Of a stretch of 64,000 nt of DNA, positions 18,456 through 26,971 are shown one piece after another. A program made the position numbers and the translations under genes. This stretch comes from Henriciella algicola (lineage in GTDB: Bacteria; Pseudomonadota; Alphaproteobacteria; Caulobacterales; Hyphomonadaceae): the NCBI RefSeq assembly GCF_003576245.1, contig NZ_QWGA01000003.1:1426001-1490000 (forward strand), in the 5' to 3' direction. The notes beneath the pieces were generated by a model. That model saw nothing but the letters and a program-made list of their open reading frames with translations, made no database searches and was not told the origin of the DNA. Numbering within the stretch: position 1 is the stretch's first letter; every line of letters begins with the position of its first letter.

Positions 18456-19829
18456 TCAGGCGGCCTCCACCGCACGGGCGTATTCGCCGGTGAGGGAGCT
18501 CATCGTCGAGCCGACAATCTTCACGTCCACAATCTGTCCAACAAGGCTTTCAGGCGCATCGAAGTGAACGGCCTGCATCCAGGGGGAGCGGCCATGCGCC
18601 TGACCCGGCATCTTGCCCTTGCCAGTCACGAGAACGGGCAGCGTTTCACCAACCTTGGAGGCGTTAAATTCGGTCTGTTGCTGCTTCAGCAGGGCCTGCA
18701 GCCGCTGCAGGCGCTCATCCTTCACCTCTTCAGGCACATGGCCGAACATGTCAGCCGCCGGTGTGCCCGGGCGCGGAGAATATTTGAACGAATAGGCAAT
18801 GGCATAGCCGACTTCGCGGACGAGGTTCATCGTGTCCTCAAAGTCCTGATCGGACTCGCCCGGGAAGCCGACGATGAAATCAGACGCGAGCGCCATGTCA
18901 GGGCGCGCATCGCGCATCCGGCGCATGATGTCGAGATAGTGCTCGGCTGTGTGGCCACGGTTCATCGCTTTCAGAATGCGGTCAGAGCCGGACTGCACGG
19001 GCAGGTGCAGGAAAGGCATCAGCTCCGGCACTTCGCCATGCGCTGCGATGAGGTCATCGTCCATGTCCCGCGGGTGGCTGGTTGTGTAGCGGATCCGGTC
19101 GATTCCACCGATTTTGGACAGGTGACGCGCAAGCTGGCCAAGGCCCCATTCACCGCCGCCTTCCAGCTTTGGCGCTGCGCCATGCCAGGCATTCACATTC
19201 TGGCCGAGTAGCGAGATGTCACGTACGCCCTGCGCGGCAAGGCTGCGCGCTTCCATGACAATGTCATCCACAGGGCGCGAAAGCTCTGCGCCGCGGGTGT
19301 AAGGCACGACACAGAAGGTGCAGAACTTGTCGCAGCCTTCCTGCACCGACAGGAAAGCGGCAGGGCCATCCGCCTCACGCTGCTTTGGCAGGGCGTCGAA
19401 CTTCTCAAGCGTCTCGAATTCAGTCTCGAGCCGGTCACCTGCCGCGCGGCTGGCGCGTGCGACCATTTCAGGCAGCTTGTGATAGGCTTGCGGGCCAAGC
19501 ACGAGATCCACGGCAGGCTGGCGGCGCATGATCTCGGCGCCTTCGGCCTGCGCCACGCAACCTGCAACGGCGATGGTCATCTTGCCGCCGGCGGCCTCTT
19601 TCATCTTCTTGATCTGGCCGAGCTCGGAATAGACCTTCTCGGTCGCCTTCTCACGGATGTGGCAGGTGTTCAGAACAACGAGGTCAGCGGTCTCCGGACC
19701 GTCGACAGGCTGATAGCCGAGCGGGCGCAGCACATCGCGCATGCGCTCGCTGTCATAGACATTCATCTGGCAGCCATACGTCTTGATGAAAAGACGCTTG
19801 GGCTCTGGGCGCGAAGTTGGGGTGGTCAT
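18456..19829 (-). CDS. miaB: tRNA-2-methylthio-N6-isopentenyladenosine synthase
   Basis: MiaB is a two-cluster radical SAM methylthiotransferase acting on i6A37 of tRNAs. The 457-residue protein has the UPF0004 domain (about 11-130, starting [17 protein letters not shown] with cluster-ligand cysteines), the radical SAM motif CDKFCTFC (about 165-172) and a C-terminal TRAM domain (about 385-450). It sits between fur and phoH on the minus strand. Confidence 0.97.
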   Translation of the reverse strand: MTTPTSRPEPKRLFIKTYGCQMNVYDSERMRDVLRPLGYQPVDGPETADLVVLNTCHIREKATEKVYSELGQIKKMKEAAGGKMTIAVAGCVAQAEGAEIMRRQPAVDLVLGPQAYHKLPEMVARASRAAGDRLETEFETLEKFDALPKQREADGPAAFLSVQEGCDKFCTFCVVPYTRGAELSRPVDDIVMEARSLAAQGVRDISLLGQNVNAWHGAAPKLEGGGEWGLGQLARHLSKIGGIDRIRYTTSHPRDMDDDLIAAHGEVPELMPFLHLPVQSGSDRILKAMNRGHTAEHYLDIMRRMRDARPDMALASDFIVGFPGESDQDFEDTMNLVREVGYAIAYSFKYSPRPGTPAADMFGHVPEEVKDERLQRLQALLKQQQTEFNASKVGETLPVLVTGKGKMPGQAHGRSPWMQAVHFDAPESLVGQIVDVKIVGSTMSSLTGEYARAVEAA

Positions 19830-19875
19830 CCGCGGGCTTATGCAACAAAACAGGCCTTGGGGCCAGCCTCGGGAG

Positions 19876-20295
19876 TTAGTTGGACTTGTCCGATTTCAGC
19901 GGCACGCCGTAAAGCTCCAGCCGGTGATCGACCAGCCTGTAGCCCAAGCGTTCAGCGATCTCGACCTGAAGGCGTTCGATCTCTTCAGAATGAAACTCGA
20001 CGACGTCGCCGGTTTTCACGTCGATCAGGTGATCGTGATGCTCTTCAGGCACTTCCTCGAAGCGGGCCCGCCCGTCGCGGAATTCGTGTCGCTCGATGAT
20101 GCCGCTTTCCTCAAACAGCTTCACCGTCCGGTAGACAGTTGCCAGCGAGATGGAGTTGTCGAGCGCATTGGCGCGGCGGTGCAGCTCTTCTGCATCGGGA
20201 TGGTCATCGGACGTGGACAGCACGCGCGCAATCGTGCGGCGCTGCTCGGTCATACGGAGACCTTTTTCGGTGCAAAGCTTTTCGAGACGATCCAT
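19876..20295 (-). CDS. fur: Fur-family metalloregulator
   Basis: A 139-residue Fur-type repressor: N-terminal winged helix (about 1-80, [18 protein letters not shown] recognition region) and a C-terminal dimerisation domain with the metal-site EEHHDHLID motif (about 85-93). It lacks the C-terminal CxxC pairs of E. coli Fur, as usual in alphaproteobacteria, where such proteins may act as iron (Fur) or manganese (Mur) sensors; the two cannot be told apart here. It follows rimI by seven bases. Confidence 0.92.
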   Translation of the reverse strand: MDRLEKLCTEKGLRMTEQRRTIARVLSTSDDHPDAEELHRRANALDNSISLATVYRTVKLFEESGIIERHEFRDGRARFEEVPEEHHDHLIDVKTGDVVEFHSEEIERLQVEIAERLGYRLVDHRLELYGVPLKSDKSN

Positions 20296-20302
20296 GGCCT
20301 GT

Positions 20303-20791
20303 TCATGCCCCCGATTTGTTCGTGTGTCCAGCGAGTGGACGTGACATTAGCACTGCGTCCGCAGCGGCGCCGTCTTCCCGGCGGTAATAGTTCTTGCGAA
20401 CACCATCACGCCCGAATCCATTGCGCTCATAGAAAGAGATAGCGGGAAGATTGTCGCCAGCAACATCCAGCATCAGCCGGTCTATGCCGTAGGGGCCAAG
20501 CAATGTGGCTGCATGATCGAAGAGTTGCTGCGCTGCGCCGCTGCGCCTTGCGGCGGGATGAACGCAGATCGTCAGGATTTCAGCGTCCGGTGGGACGCGC
20601 TGTATCAGAAGCAGGCCAATAAGATTTGCGCCATCTTCCAGGCCGAGCGCGAGCGTGGTCTGTGCGCTGAGCGTCCCGCGCATGGAGCGGGCGCTCCACT
20701 GGCCGCTCACGTCAAAACAGGCCGCGTGCAGCATGGCCGCACGCGCTGAATCTTCCTCGTTGAGAATGACGATGCTGCGCCGTCCGGCCAT
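20303..20791 (-). CDS. rimI: Ribosomal protein alanine N-acetyltransferase (RimI-like)
   Basis: A 162-residue GNAT enzyme. The acetyl-CoA motif A appears as ICVHPAARRSGAAQQLFDHA (about 89-108) and motif B as NLPAISFYERNGF. Placement immediately after tsaB, sharing one base (TAATG), is the classical tsaB-rimI pairing. RimI acetylates the N-terminal alanine of ribosomal protein S18 in E. coli; the substrate here is inferred from the pairing. Confidence 0.88.
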   Translation of the reverse strand: MAGRRSIVILNEEDSARAAMLHAACFDVSGQWSARSMRGTLSAQTTLALGLEDGANLIGLLLIQRVPPDAEILTICVHPAARRSGAAQQLFDHAATLLGPYGIDRLMLDVAGDNLPAISFYERNGFGRDGVRKNYYRREDGAAADAVLMSRPLAGHTNKSGA

Positions 20792-21438
20792 TACGGTTTG
20801 CGGCCGCCAGGCAGGGCTGCGTCTGGCGCACGTACATAGACAGGGCGCGCCACGCCGGCAGGATTGTCGGCGCCTGCAGCAAACTCCGCCGTCCGCCGCG
20901 CACTTGGGCGGGCTTCATGAATCTCGATCCCATCGAGCGCAGTATCCAGCGTGCCGCCCACTTCGCCAAAGACAAAGTGCGGATGAGCACTGAGTTCAGC
21001 CTTTATGGCGTCGAGGCCGAGCTCTTCCGGTTCACCGGTGGCCGCGCCTGTGCGGAACCGTTGCACCCAATAGGACAGGTCAGGTGGGCGTCTCTTGGCG
21101 GGAAGGGCAACAATGGCGGAGCCTTGCTGGCCTGCAGGGAGTGCGGCTTCGAGCGCGGTCACGCCGACACACGGCACCTTGAGCGCCAATGCCAGGCCGC
21201 GCGCAAACGCGACGCCAACGCGAATGCCAGTAAAGCTACCGGGGCCGGTAACGACGCCGATCCGTGCAACATCCTGAAGGCCGAAACCTGCATCATTCAG
21301 GCAGGCCTCAACGATTGCAGGCAGGCGCGCATCCTGTCCGCGCACCATCTCTTCATGGCATTCGGAGAGGCAATCGCCACCTTCCAGAACCGCGACATCG
21401 CAGGCCGGGCCGGACGTATTGATACCAAGCGTCAGCAT
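20791..21438 (-). CDS. tsaB: tRNA threonylcarbamoyladenosine biosynthesis protein TsaB
   Basis: TsaB is the non-catalytic partner of TsaD in making t6A37 in ANN-decoding tRNAs. The 215-residue protein has the actin-like/ASKHA N-terminus LTLGINTSGPACDVAVL and the typical GVVTGPGSFTGIRVGVAFA segment (about 63-81). The C-terminal third is shorter and less conserved than in TsaD. First gene of the tsaB-rimI-fur unit. Confidence 0.94.
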   Translation of the reverse strand: MLTLGINTSGPACDVAVLEGGDCLSECHEEMVRGQDARLPAIVEACLNDAGFGLQDVARIGVVTGPGSFTGIRVGVAFARGLALALKVPCVGVTALEAALPAGQQGSAIVALPAKRRPPDLSYWVQRFRTGAATGEPEELGLDAIKAELSAHPHFVFGEVGGTLDTALDGIEIHEARPSARRTAEFAAGADNPAGVARPVYVRAPDAALPGGRKP

Positions 21439-21453
21439 GACAGGGACGCTCGC

Positions 21454-22056
21454 CTAGAGAACCTTGCAGGCCTCGTCGAAGCTGAGGCGCGGGCTGCGGT
21501 CGAAAATCGTGCTGTCATCGCCGTGACCAATGGCGCAGAGAAAGTTCGAGCGCCAGTGATGGGTCTCATCCTTGTCGGCGAAGAATTCGAGATCAACACC
21601 ATCCTGGTTGAAGCCGGACATCGGTGCGCAGTCGAGACCGAGCGCGCGCGCGGCCAGCATCAGATAGGCGCCCTGAAGCGAACCATTGCGCATGGCGTGC
21701 TCTTCGCGGGCATGCGGATCGGAAAACCAGTCTTTCGCGCCCGGATTGTGCGGGAAGAGTTGAGGGATTTTCTCATGAAACATGAAGTCATTGGCGATGA
21801 TGCAGACCCATGGCGCGCTCAACGTCTTGTCGACGTTGCCTTCCATCAGGTGCGGTTTGAGGCGCGCCTTGGCCTCTTCGGTGCGAATGAAAACAAACCG
21901 GGCCGGGCAACAATTGGCGCTCGTCGCGCCCATTTTCGCAAGGTCGTAAACCGCGCGGATCAGGGTCTCGGGTACGTCCTTGTCATGCCACCCATTATAG
22001 GAACGGCCCTTCCGCCAGATGAGGTCGAGGGCATAGTCGTTGACCGGATCGGACAT
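21454..22056 (-). CDS. Malonic semialdehyde reductase/nitroreductase (RutE/HadB type)
   Basis: A 200-residue FMN-dependent nitroreductase-fold protein. TSANCCPARFVFIRTEEAKARL and the GLDCAPMSGF segment match the RutE/HadB branch, whose members reduce 3-oxopropanoate to 3-hydroxypropanoate with NAD(P)H. No rut genes are nearby, so the physiological substrate is open. AAGGAA nine bases before the ATG supports the start. Same strand as tsaB and nfu. Confidence 0.85.
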   Translation of the reverse strand: MSDPVNDYALDLIWRKGRSYNGWHDKDVPETLIRAVYDLAKMGATSANCCPARFVFIRTEEAKARLKPHLMEGNVDKTLSAPWVCIIANDFMFHEKIPQLFPHNPGAKDWFSDPHAREEHAMRNGSLQGAYLMLAARALGLDCAPMSGFNQDGVDLEFFADKDETHHWRSNFLCAIGHGDDSTIFDRSPRLSFDEACKVL

Positions 22057-22083
22057 GGTTCGGATTTCCTTGCTCGTGATTTT

Positions 22084-22671
22084 CTAGAGTGCAGCTTCGA
22101 CCGCGTTCACTTCGGGCACATAGGCCTTAAGCATATTCTCGATACCCTGCTTCAGCGTCATGGTGGAGGATGGGCAGCCTGCACAGGCGCCGCGCATGGC
22201 AAGGTGGACGATCCCTGTGTCGGCATCAAAGCGCTGGAAGGTGATATCGCCGCCATCCTGCGCCACGGCAGGACGAACGCGCGTTTCGATCAGCTCCAGG
22301 ATCTCGCCGACGATTTCCGCAGTTTCGCCTTCATAATCATCCGCCGTGGTCGCATTGGCATCAACTTGCGGCGCCGCGCCGCCATCGCTCAGCACGGGAA
22401 GCCCGGCGACGTAGTGGTCCATGATAGCGGCCAGTACCATCGGGCGCAGATGCTTCCAGTCGGACCCTTCGGCCTTGGAGACAGACAGGAAGTCTGGCCC
22501 GAGGAAAACGCGGGTTACGCCGTCTACATTGAAAACAGTCTGAGCAAGCGGGCTGGAGCCAGCCTCTTCAACGCTCGCGAAATCAAACGGGCCGACAGCG
22601 CCGGCAACGGTTTCGCCCGGGATGAACTTGATCGTGTCGGGGTTTGGTGTGGGCTCGGTCTGTATGAACAT
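22084..22671 (-). CDS. NifU/Nfu-type iron-sulfur carrier
   Basis: A 195-residue scaffold/carrier for Fe-S clusters. The N-terminal Nfu_N domain (about 1-90, starting MFIQTEPTPNPDTIKFIPG) is followed by a NifU C-terminal domain (about 115-190) with the cluster motif CAGCPSS. This two-domain form is the mitochondrial NFU1-like type general in alphaproteobacteria, delivering 4Fe-4S clusters to targets such as lipoyl synthase or aconitase. Confidence 0.93.
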   Translation of the reverse strand: MFIQTEPTPNPDTIKFIPGETVAGAVGPFDFASVEEAGSSPLAQTVFNVDGVTRVFLGPDFLSVSKAEGSDWKHLRPMVLAAIMDHYVAGLPVLSDGGAAPQVDANATTADDYEGETAEIVGEILELIETRVRPAVAQDGGDITFQRFDADTGIVHLAMRGACAGCPSSTMTLKQGIENMLKAYVPEVNAVEAAL

Positions 22672-22773
22672 CGAAGGTCCGGCACTCTCTTGTCTGCTAA
22701 CGCCGTTCAGATGGACGTCCGCGCCGCCCGTTTCAAGCCGTGTCTGGCCGTCCCGGGCACCCTGTCCTGCAAA

Positions 22774-23823
22774 CTATTGAGTGCCTGCCGCGCCGGTGAG
22801 CGCAGCTTTGGCCTGGTCCTCTGCGTCGATGATGATGGCGCCGCCAAGATCACGCGTCGCCCGGCCAGCTTCGCCGATGTAGAATGCCATCATGGCGAGG
22901 TGATCGGCCATGATCCGCGCATCGCCTGACTGGCTCGAGACGAAAACCGGATCAAGGGTCGCCGCCTTGCGCCATGCCGCGACGAGCCGATCGATCCGCG
23001 ATTGGACCGCTTCGCTGACCAGCGTATCCGGTTCTGCATTGAGGCTGGCCGCTATCAGCTGGCTCGCAAGCTGTGCGCGGGCGCGTGCGGCGTAAAATGC
23101 TTCGATGTCCGCTTTGGATGCAGGCCAGCCATCGCGCAGGTTGGACTGCTCACCAAGCTCTGCCGCCGATACATCCGACCAGCTGGCCATCAGGCCGAGC
23201 TTGTCGAGAAGGTTCTCGAAACCCGCTGCTTCGGACGCAAGGTCGCGCTCCAGCCGGCCTTCATAGCGCGCCAGTGCCTCGGCGGCGGCGGCGAGGCGCG
23301 GGGTCTGCTCAAGTTGCGGATCGATAGCGAGCAGACGAGCGGCTGCAGACAGGTCGGGGTCTGCTGTTCCGCGCGGTGTCTTTGCCTGCATAGACATCAA
23401 CCGCGTGTACTCACTCATCGAAGACGACAGGGTTTCCTGCCAGGCAGGAAGGCCGGTCAGGCGGGCCTGCGGATGCCAGCCGGGCCGGTCGTTCGCCCAG
23501 CCCGGGCCCTGGATCTCACGGCCAATCATGGTGATGATGATTCCAGTTTCCGGAGACGTCCAGGGGCGTTCAGCCGACAGGACGACCGGCTCGTCCTTGA
23601 TGTCGTGCGACCCGGCGACGAGCGCGGGATAGAAAGCGACGATTGCCAGAATACCGAGGATTTTCAGCGCCTTCACGCCGCGCGCCCACCACCATTCGGC
23701 GCTTTGCATAAGCGGTGAGGGTTCAGCTTCGTCGAGATAGGAGTCCGGCAGGTCCGTTCCGATAAGCGTCACAGCAAGCCCGTCTCCACGGGTCTTTACT
23801 GGAAGCTTTTCGACATTGTTCAT
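22774..23823 (-). CDS. DUF2333 family inner-membrane protein
   Basis: A 349-residue protein with one N-terminal membrane helix (about 52-72) and a long periplasmic part. The GWANDRPGWHPQARLTGLPAWQ segment just after the helix and the following SSSMSEYTRLMS resemble the DUF2333 family, which has no assigned function that I know. The C-terminal half is helical and alanine-rich. Start at the ATG in the 23823 position; no close neighbour in the same operon is obvious. Confidence 0.7.
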   Translation of the reverse strand: MNNVEKLPVKTRGDGLAVTLIGTDLPDSYLDEAEPSPLMQSAEWWWARGVKALKILGILAIVAFYPALVAGSHDIKDEPVVLSAERPWTSPETGIIITMIGREIQGPGWANDRPGWHPQARLTGLPAWQETLSSSMSEYTRLMSMQAKTPRGTADPDLSAAARLLAIDPQLEQTPRLAAAAEALARYEGRLERDLASEAAGFENLLDKLGLMASWSDVSAAELGEQSNLRDGWPASKADIEAFYAARARAQLASQLIAASLNAEPDTLVSEAVQSRIDRLVAAWRKAATLDPVFVSSQSGDARIMADHLAMMAFYIGEAGRATRDLGGAIIIDAEDQAKAALTGAAGTQ

Positions 23824-24007
23824 GCGGTCGCTGATCCGGTCATGGCGCGCGCGGGAGCAGCCTCAACCGGTCCCGCAACTTGTTGGATTAAGACTTTGTT
23901 AACACATAAATCTTGATCCGCCCACGGTCTATCATGCGTTTATTGCGCACCCGGAACGAAAAGCCGCCCATGTAGGCGCGGAGATCTGGCAACTGAAGGC
24001 TTGGTGC

Positions 24008-24130
24008 CTAAAGCCCCAGAGTCTGGATGACCGCCAGCGCGCTTGCTGCAGCGATTACAGAAAGAAGCACGAACAGCCCGATCTGTCCGCCGTGATGACG
24101 TTTTACGGCCCGCTCAGTTGTCGTTGCCAT
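24008..24130 (-). CDS. Small single-helix membrane protein (40 aa)
   Basis: From ATG 24130 (GGAGAG upstream) the frame encodes 40 residues: a basic N-terminus with two histidines (AVKRHHGG), then one hydrophobic helix (about 18-37) running to the stop. The start overlaps the 3' end of the lipoprotein gene by 17 bases, so it is probably cotranslated with it. No family recognised. Confidence 0.5.
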   Translation of the reverse strand: MATTTERAVKRHHGGQIGLFVLLSVIAAASALAVIQTLGL

Positions 24131-24320
24131 CTTCCGTACTCTCCTCTTGGTCGCCAGCCTCAAGCTCCTTGACCTGGTCGCTGACGCCTTCAGCAATGTC
24201 CTGAACGCGGTCGAGACGTTCCTGTTGCCTGTCACAGGCTGAAAGCGCGGAGACGCCGACAGTCATTGTCAGGATCAACGCGGCCAGTGGCCGGGATGGG
24301 AGGGACCGCAATGCTTTCAT
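24114..24320 (-). CDS. Small lipoprotein
   Basis: A 68-residue protein starting MKALRSLPSRP with a lipoprotein signal peptide and lipobox LSAC (Cys about 29), followed by an amphipathic, E/Q/D-rich helix of about 40 residues. Resembles entericidin-size or small Lpp-like lipoproteins in layout, but I cannot assign a family. It overlaps the following 40-residue membrane protein. Confidence 0.6.
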   Translation of the reverse strand: MKALRSLPSRPLAALILTMTVGVSALSACDRQQERLDRVQDIAEGVSDQVKELEAGDQEESTEDGNDN

Positions 24321-24369
24321 TTGGGGGAGGCAGATAGTCTGAATCGACGAAGAAGGCGAGCGATTTACT

Positions 24370-25323
24370 CTAAATGGCGCCGAGTGCCCGGCCGACGGTC
24401 TCACCTGCTTCTTGGATGGCGTCGCGCGCTGGAAGGGAAACAGCGGTCAGGTTCATAAAGCCGTGCACCATGCCTGGATGCTCGCGGATCGTTACCGGCA
24501 CCCCATGAGCAGCAAGCTTGCTGGCATAGGCGCGCCCCTCATCCTTCAGCGGATCCCAGCCGCACAGGACGACATGGGCGGGGGGTAGACCATTGAAATC
24601 GCTATCAGGGGCGAAGAGGGGCGAGACCTTCCTGTCCATCCGGTCGCTCTCGGCCTGAATGTAGGCGTCGCGGAAATAGTCGAAGAGCCTTTCAGACAGG
24701 AAGAATCCTTCCTGAAAGGTCAGCTTCTTCGTTCTGATGTCGACGAACTGCACCAGAGGGTAGAGCAGCAGCTGGAAGGACGGCGCAGGCTCTCCCTTCC
24801 GGTTCAGCTCCTGACAGAGATAAGCGGCCAGATTGCCGCCGGCGCTATCGCCTGCCACGCATAGTCGCTCAGGGTCCATTTTCAGAAACTCGGTGCGCTG
24901 GGTTGCCCAGGTCCAGATTGCCATCGCGTCTTCATGCGCAGCGGGAAACGGGTGTTCGGGGGCGAGTCTGTAGTGCACCGAGAGGACGCGGCACCGCGAC
25001 CCAGCCGCGAGTCTGCGGCAGATCATGTCATGGCTGTCGAGATCACCAAGGACGAAGCCGCCGCCGTGAAAGAACAGGATCCCCGGCCCCGGCCCGATGC
25101 CTGCGCCAAGGGGTGTGTAGAGACGTGCTTTTAGCGGCCCATCAGCCCCATCAACCGCAAGCGTCGAAATGTCGGCCAGCTCCGGTGCGTCACGTTCGAC
25201 GGACCGGCTGGCGCGATAGAAACTACTGCGCAGCCGATCGGCCGACTGGATGATATCCAGCTTGGAAAAGTCCGGCAGCTTGAAGCGATCCAGAAAGGTG
25301 CGCAGGGTTTCGTCGAGGGCCAT
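24370..25323 (-). CDS. Alpha/beta hydrolase, hormone-sensitive-lipase type
   Basis: A 317-residue esterase-type hydrolase (family IV, alpha/beta hydrolase fold-3). The oxyanion motif FFHGGGFVLGD (about 83-93) and nucleophile motif GDSAGGN (Ser about 155) are present, and a His in HPGMVHGF near the end completes the triad. Cytosolic, likely acting on short acyl esters. A 13-bp palindrome overlaps its leader (25333-25345). Confidence 0.9.
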   Translation of the reverse strand: MALDETLRTFLDRFKLPDFSKLDIIQSADRLRSSFYRASRSVERDAPELADISTLAVDGADGPLKARLYTPLGAGIGPGPGILFFHGGGFVLGDLDSHDMICRRLAAGSRCRVLSVHYRLAPEHPFPAAHEDAMAIWTWATQRTEFLKMDPERLCVAGDSAGGNLAAYLCQELNRKGEPAPSFQLLLYPLVQFVDIRTKKLTFQEGFFLSERLFDYFRDAYIQAESDRMDRKVSPLFAPDSDFNGLPPAHVVLCGWDPLKDEGRAYASKLAAHGVPVTIREHPGMVHGFMNLTAVSLPARDAIQEAGETVGRALGAI

Positions 25324-25332
25324 GCTACTAGA

Positions 25333-25345
25333 ATGACGTCGTCAT
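25333..25345. promoter_or_regulatory. Palindrome in the hydrolase/isomerase intergenic region
   Basis: ATGACG-T-CGTCAT is a perfect 6-bp arm palindrome ten bases upstream of the minus-strand hydrolase start and 62 bases upstream of the divergent isomerase gene. It could be a regulator site; no regulator gene is adjacent. Confidence 0.3.
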
Positions 25346-25406
25346 CCTCGAATTTGAAGCCGGATTATCGCTGGCTCTGAATAATTTTTTCCGCCAGATT
25401 GATGGC

Positions 25407-26051
25407 ATGTCCGTAATCGATGTTTTCTGGTCTTTCCGCTCGCCATACTCCTATCTCGCGACCAGACGGCTTATTTCGCTGAGTAAAGACTGGGACGTGC
25501 GCGTTCGCCCGCGACCGGTTTACCCTATCGCTATTCGCACCCCTGATTTCTTCCAGACCATTCGTCCGCAATGGACGCCATATCTCATGCGGGACATCTT
25601 CCGGCTGGCTGTATATCTTGACCTGCCCATGGCGCGGCCAGACCCTGACCCAGTCGTCATGAACATGGCGACGCGTCAGATTTCGGAAGAGCAGCCCTAT
25701 ATCGGCCGCCTGACCAGAATGGGTGTGCTGGCCTGCGAGGCAGGCGACGCGCAAGGTTGGGCGCTCCTCGATGAGGTTTCGACACTCATCTGGTCAGGCA
25801 CGCCCTGGATGACCTCTGATCATCTGGAAAAAGCTGTTACGCGAGCCGGGTTTGATCTCGCACACCTCGATGCGCGTCAGTCTGATGAGAAAGACAGGCT
25901 GGAGGGGGTCATCAAGGCCAATGAAGACGCCCAGCAGCCTTATCATTGGGGCGTCCCGCTCATGGTGTTCGAAGACGAGGCCTTCTTTGGGCAGGACCGT
26001 ATAGATCTTCTGGAGTGGCGCCTCGAGAAAGCCGGCGTCAAACGCGCCTGA
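25407..26051 (+). CDS. DsbA-fold protein, 2-hydroxychromene-2-carboxylate isomerase-like
   Basis: A 214-residue thioredoxin-like protein of the GST-kappa/DsbA family. VFWSFRSPYSYLA at residues 6-18 is the typical active-site region with Ser in place of the CxxC, as in 2-hydroxychromene-2-carboxylate isomerases. The C-terminal WGVPLMVFEDEAFFGQDRID is the cis-Pro loop and substrate end. Glutathione-dependent isomerase on an aromatic substrate is plausible; it may accompany the nearby CoA ligases and GSTs. Confidence 0.82.
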   Translation: MSVIDVFWSFRSPYSYLATRRLISLSKDWDVRVRPRPVYPIAIRTPDFFQTIRPQWTPYLMRDIFRLAVYLDLPMARPDPDPVVMNMATRQISEEQPYIGRLTRMGVLACEAGDAQGWALLDEVSTLIWSGTPWMTSDHLEKAVTRAGFDLAHLDARQSDEKDRLEGVIKANEDAQQPYHWGVPLMVFEDEAFFGQDRIDLLEWRLEKAGVKRA

Positions 26052-26054
26052 CGC

Positions 26055-26969
26055 CTAATAGGCCGACATCATCCAGATGATCCGCCGGATGCCATAGCGG
26101 TCCAGATAGTCGAGCCCGGTCGTCCACAAACGCGCCTTTGTCATCTCGGGCAGGTTCTCGACGCGCTGGATCATGCGCACGCCAAGGTCGCAGAAGTTCA
26201 CCGTCTCGAGCGCCGCATCCATCTCTCGCCGGCTTTTGCCCTCGGTGGTCAGCAGCAGGGTAAGGTCGCTATCGAACAAGGCACCGGTGCCGAGCGTCTG
26301 GAGGGCGCTCATATCGGCGCGGGACGGATAGCCCCTGTTCTGGGGCCGTATCCTCGCATCGATCACCGCATCGAGCAGGATGGTCAGCGTCTCTAGCGAA
26401 TAATCGTAAAGCGGCTCACCGGGGGCGAGATAGGACTGCAGCAGAAGGTAGGCATCCTGCTCGGCAAGCTCTGCATAGGCGACGAGGTCGGTGCCCATAC
26501 AATAAGGCGAGCCGGACCCCGACAGGCTTTCCAGCCGCGAGCGGGTCAGCTCCATAACCTCATTTGCATAGCGTATGTCGGCTTTGGAAAGGCGCTGCAG
26601 GCTCTGCATGATCGGTTCGCTACCGGCCTGCAGGAGAAGCACGCCAATCTCCCCCTCAGGCACGCCCCGCTCAAGTGCGACCAGCAGTGTCTCGCGCAAC
26701 TGCCGGGCCTCTGCAGGAAAGGCGCTGTCGAGCTTTCTGAAATAGGTGCGCGTCAGCGCGTCTTCGCCAAGCGTGGCAAGCGCAGCTTCGGCCTCAGCTT
26801 CCATGTCGCTGGCGACTTCATCACTGATCTGTCCGCCCGTGAAAGAGGGCCAGGCGAACAGGAGACCGGTGACGGCGAGGGCAAGCACGAAGGCGGCGGC
26901 CACAATCCAGGTGCCGCCAGACGCCGCCTTGCCCTTTCCCCCATCCGGTCTGTCTGGTTCGCCGCTCAC
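26055..26969 (-). CDS. Membrane-anchored protein of unknown function
   Basis: A 304-residue protein with a short cytosolic N-terminus, one membrane helix (about 20-40) and a helical periplasmic domain. Two isolated cysteines (about 163 and 270) could form a disulfide. It starts with GTG at 26969, two bases after the stop of the feruloyl-CoA-synthase-like gene, so the two are probably one operon. No family recognised. Confidence 0.6.
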   Translation of the reverse strand: MSGEPDRPDGGKGKAASGGTWIVAAAFVLALAVTGLLFAWPSFTGGQISDEVASDMEAEAEAALATLGEDALTRTYFRKLDSAFPAEARQLRETLLVALERGVPEGEIGVLLLQAGSEPIMQSLQRLSKADIRYANEVMELTRSRLESLSGSGSPYCMGTDLVAYAELAEQDAYLLLQSYLAPGEPLYDYSLETLTILLDAVIDARIRPQNRGYPSRADMSALQTLGTGALFDSDLTLLLTTEGKSRREMDAALETVNFCDLGVRMIQRVENLPEMTKARLWTTGLDYLDRYGIRRIIWMMSAY

Positions 26970-26971
26970 AC

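Noticed and set aside
20917-22929. 670-codon plus-strand frame opposite tsaB, rutE-like, nfu and DUF2333 genes
   Set aside because: Spans four well-supported minus-strand genes and their intergenic gaps; the translation is low in family-like motifs.
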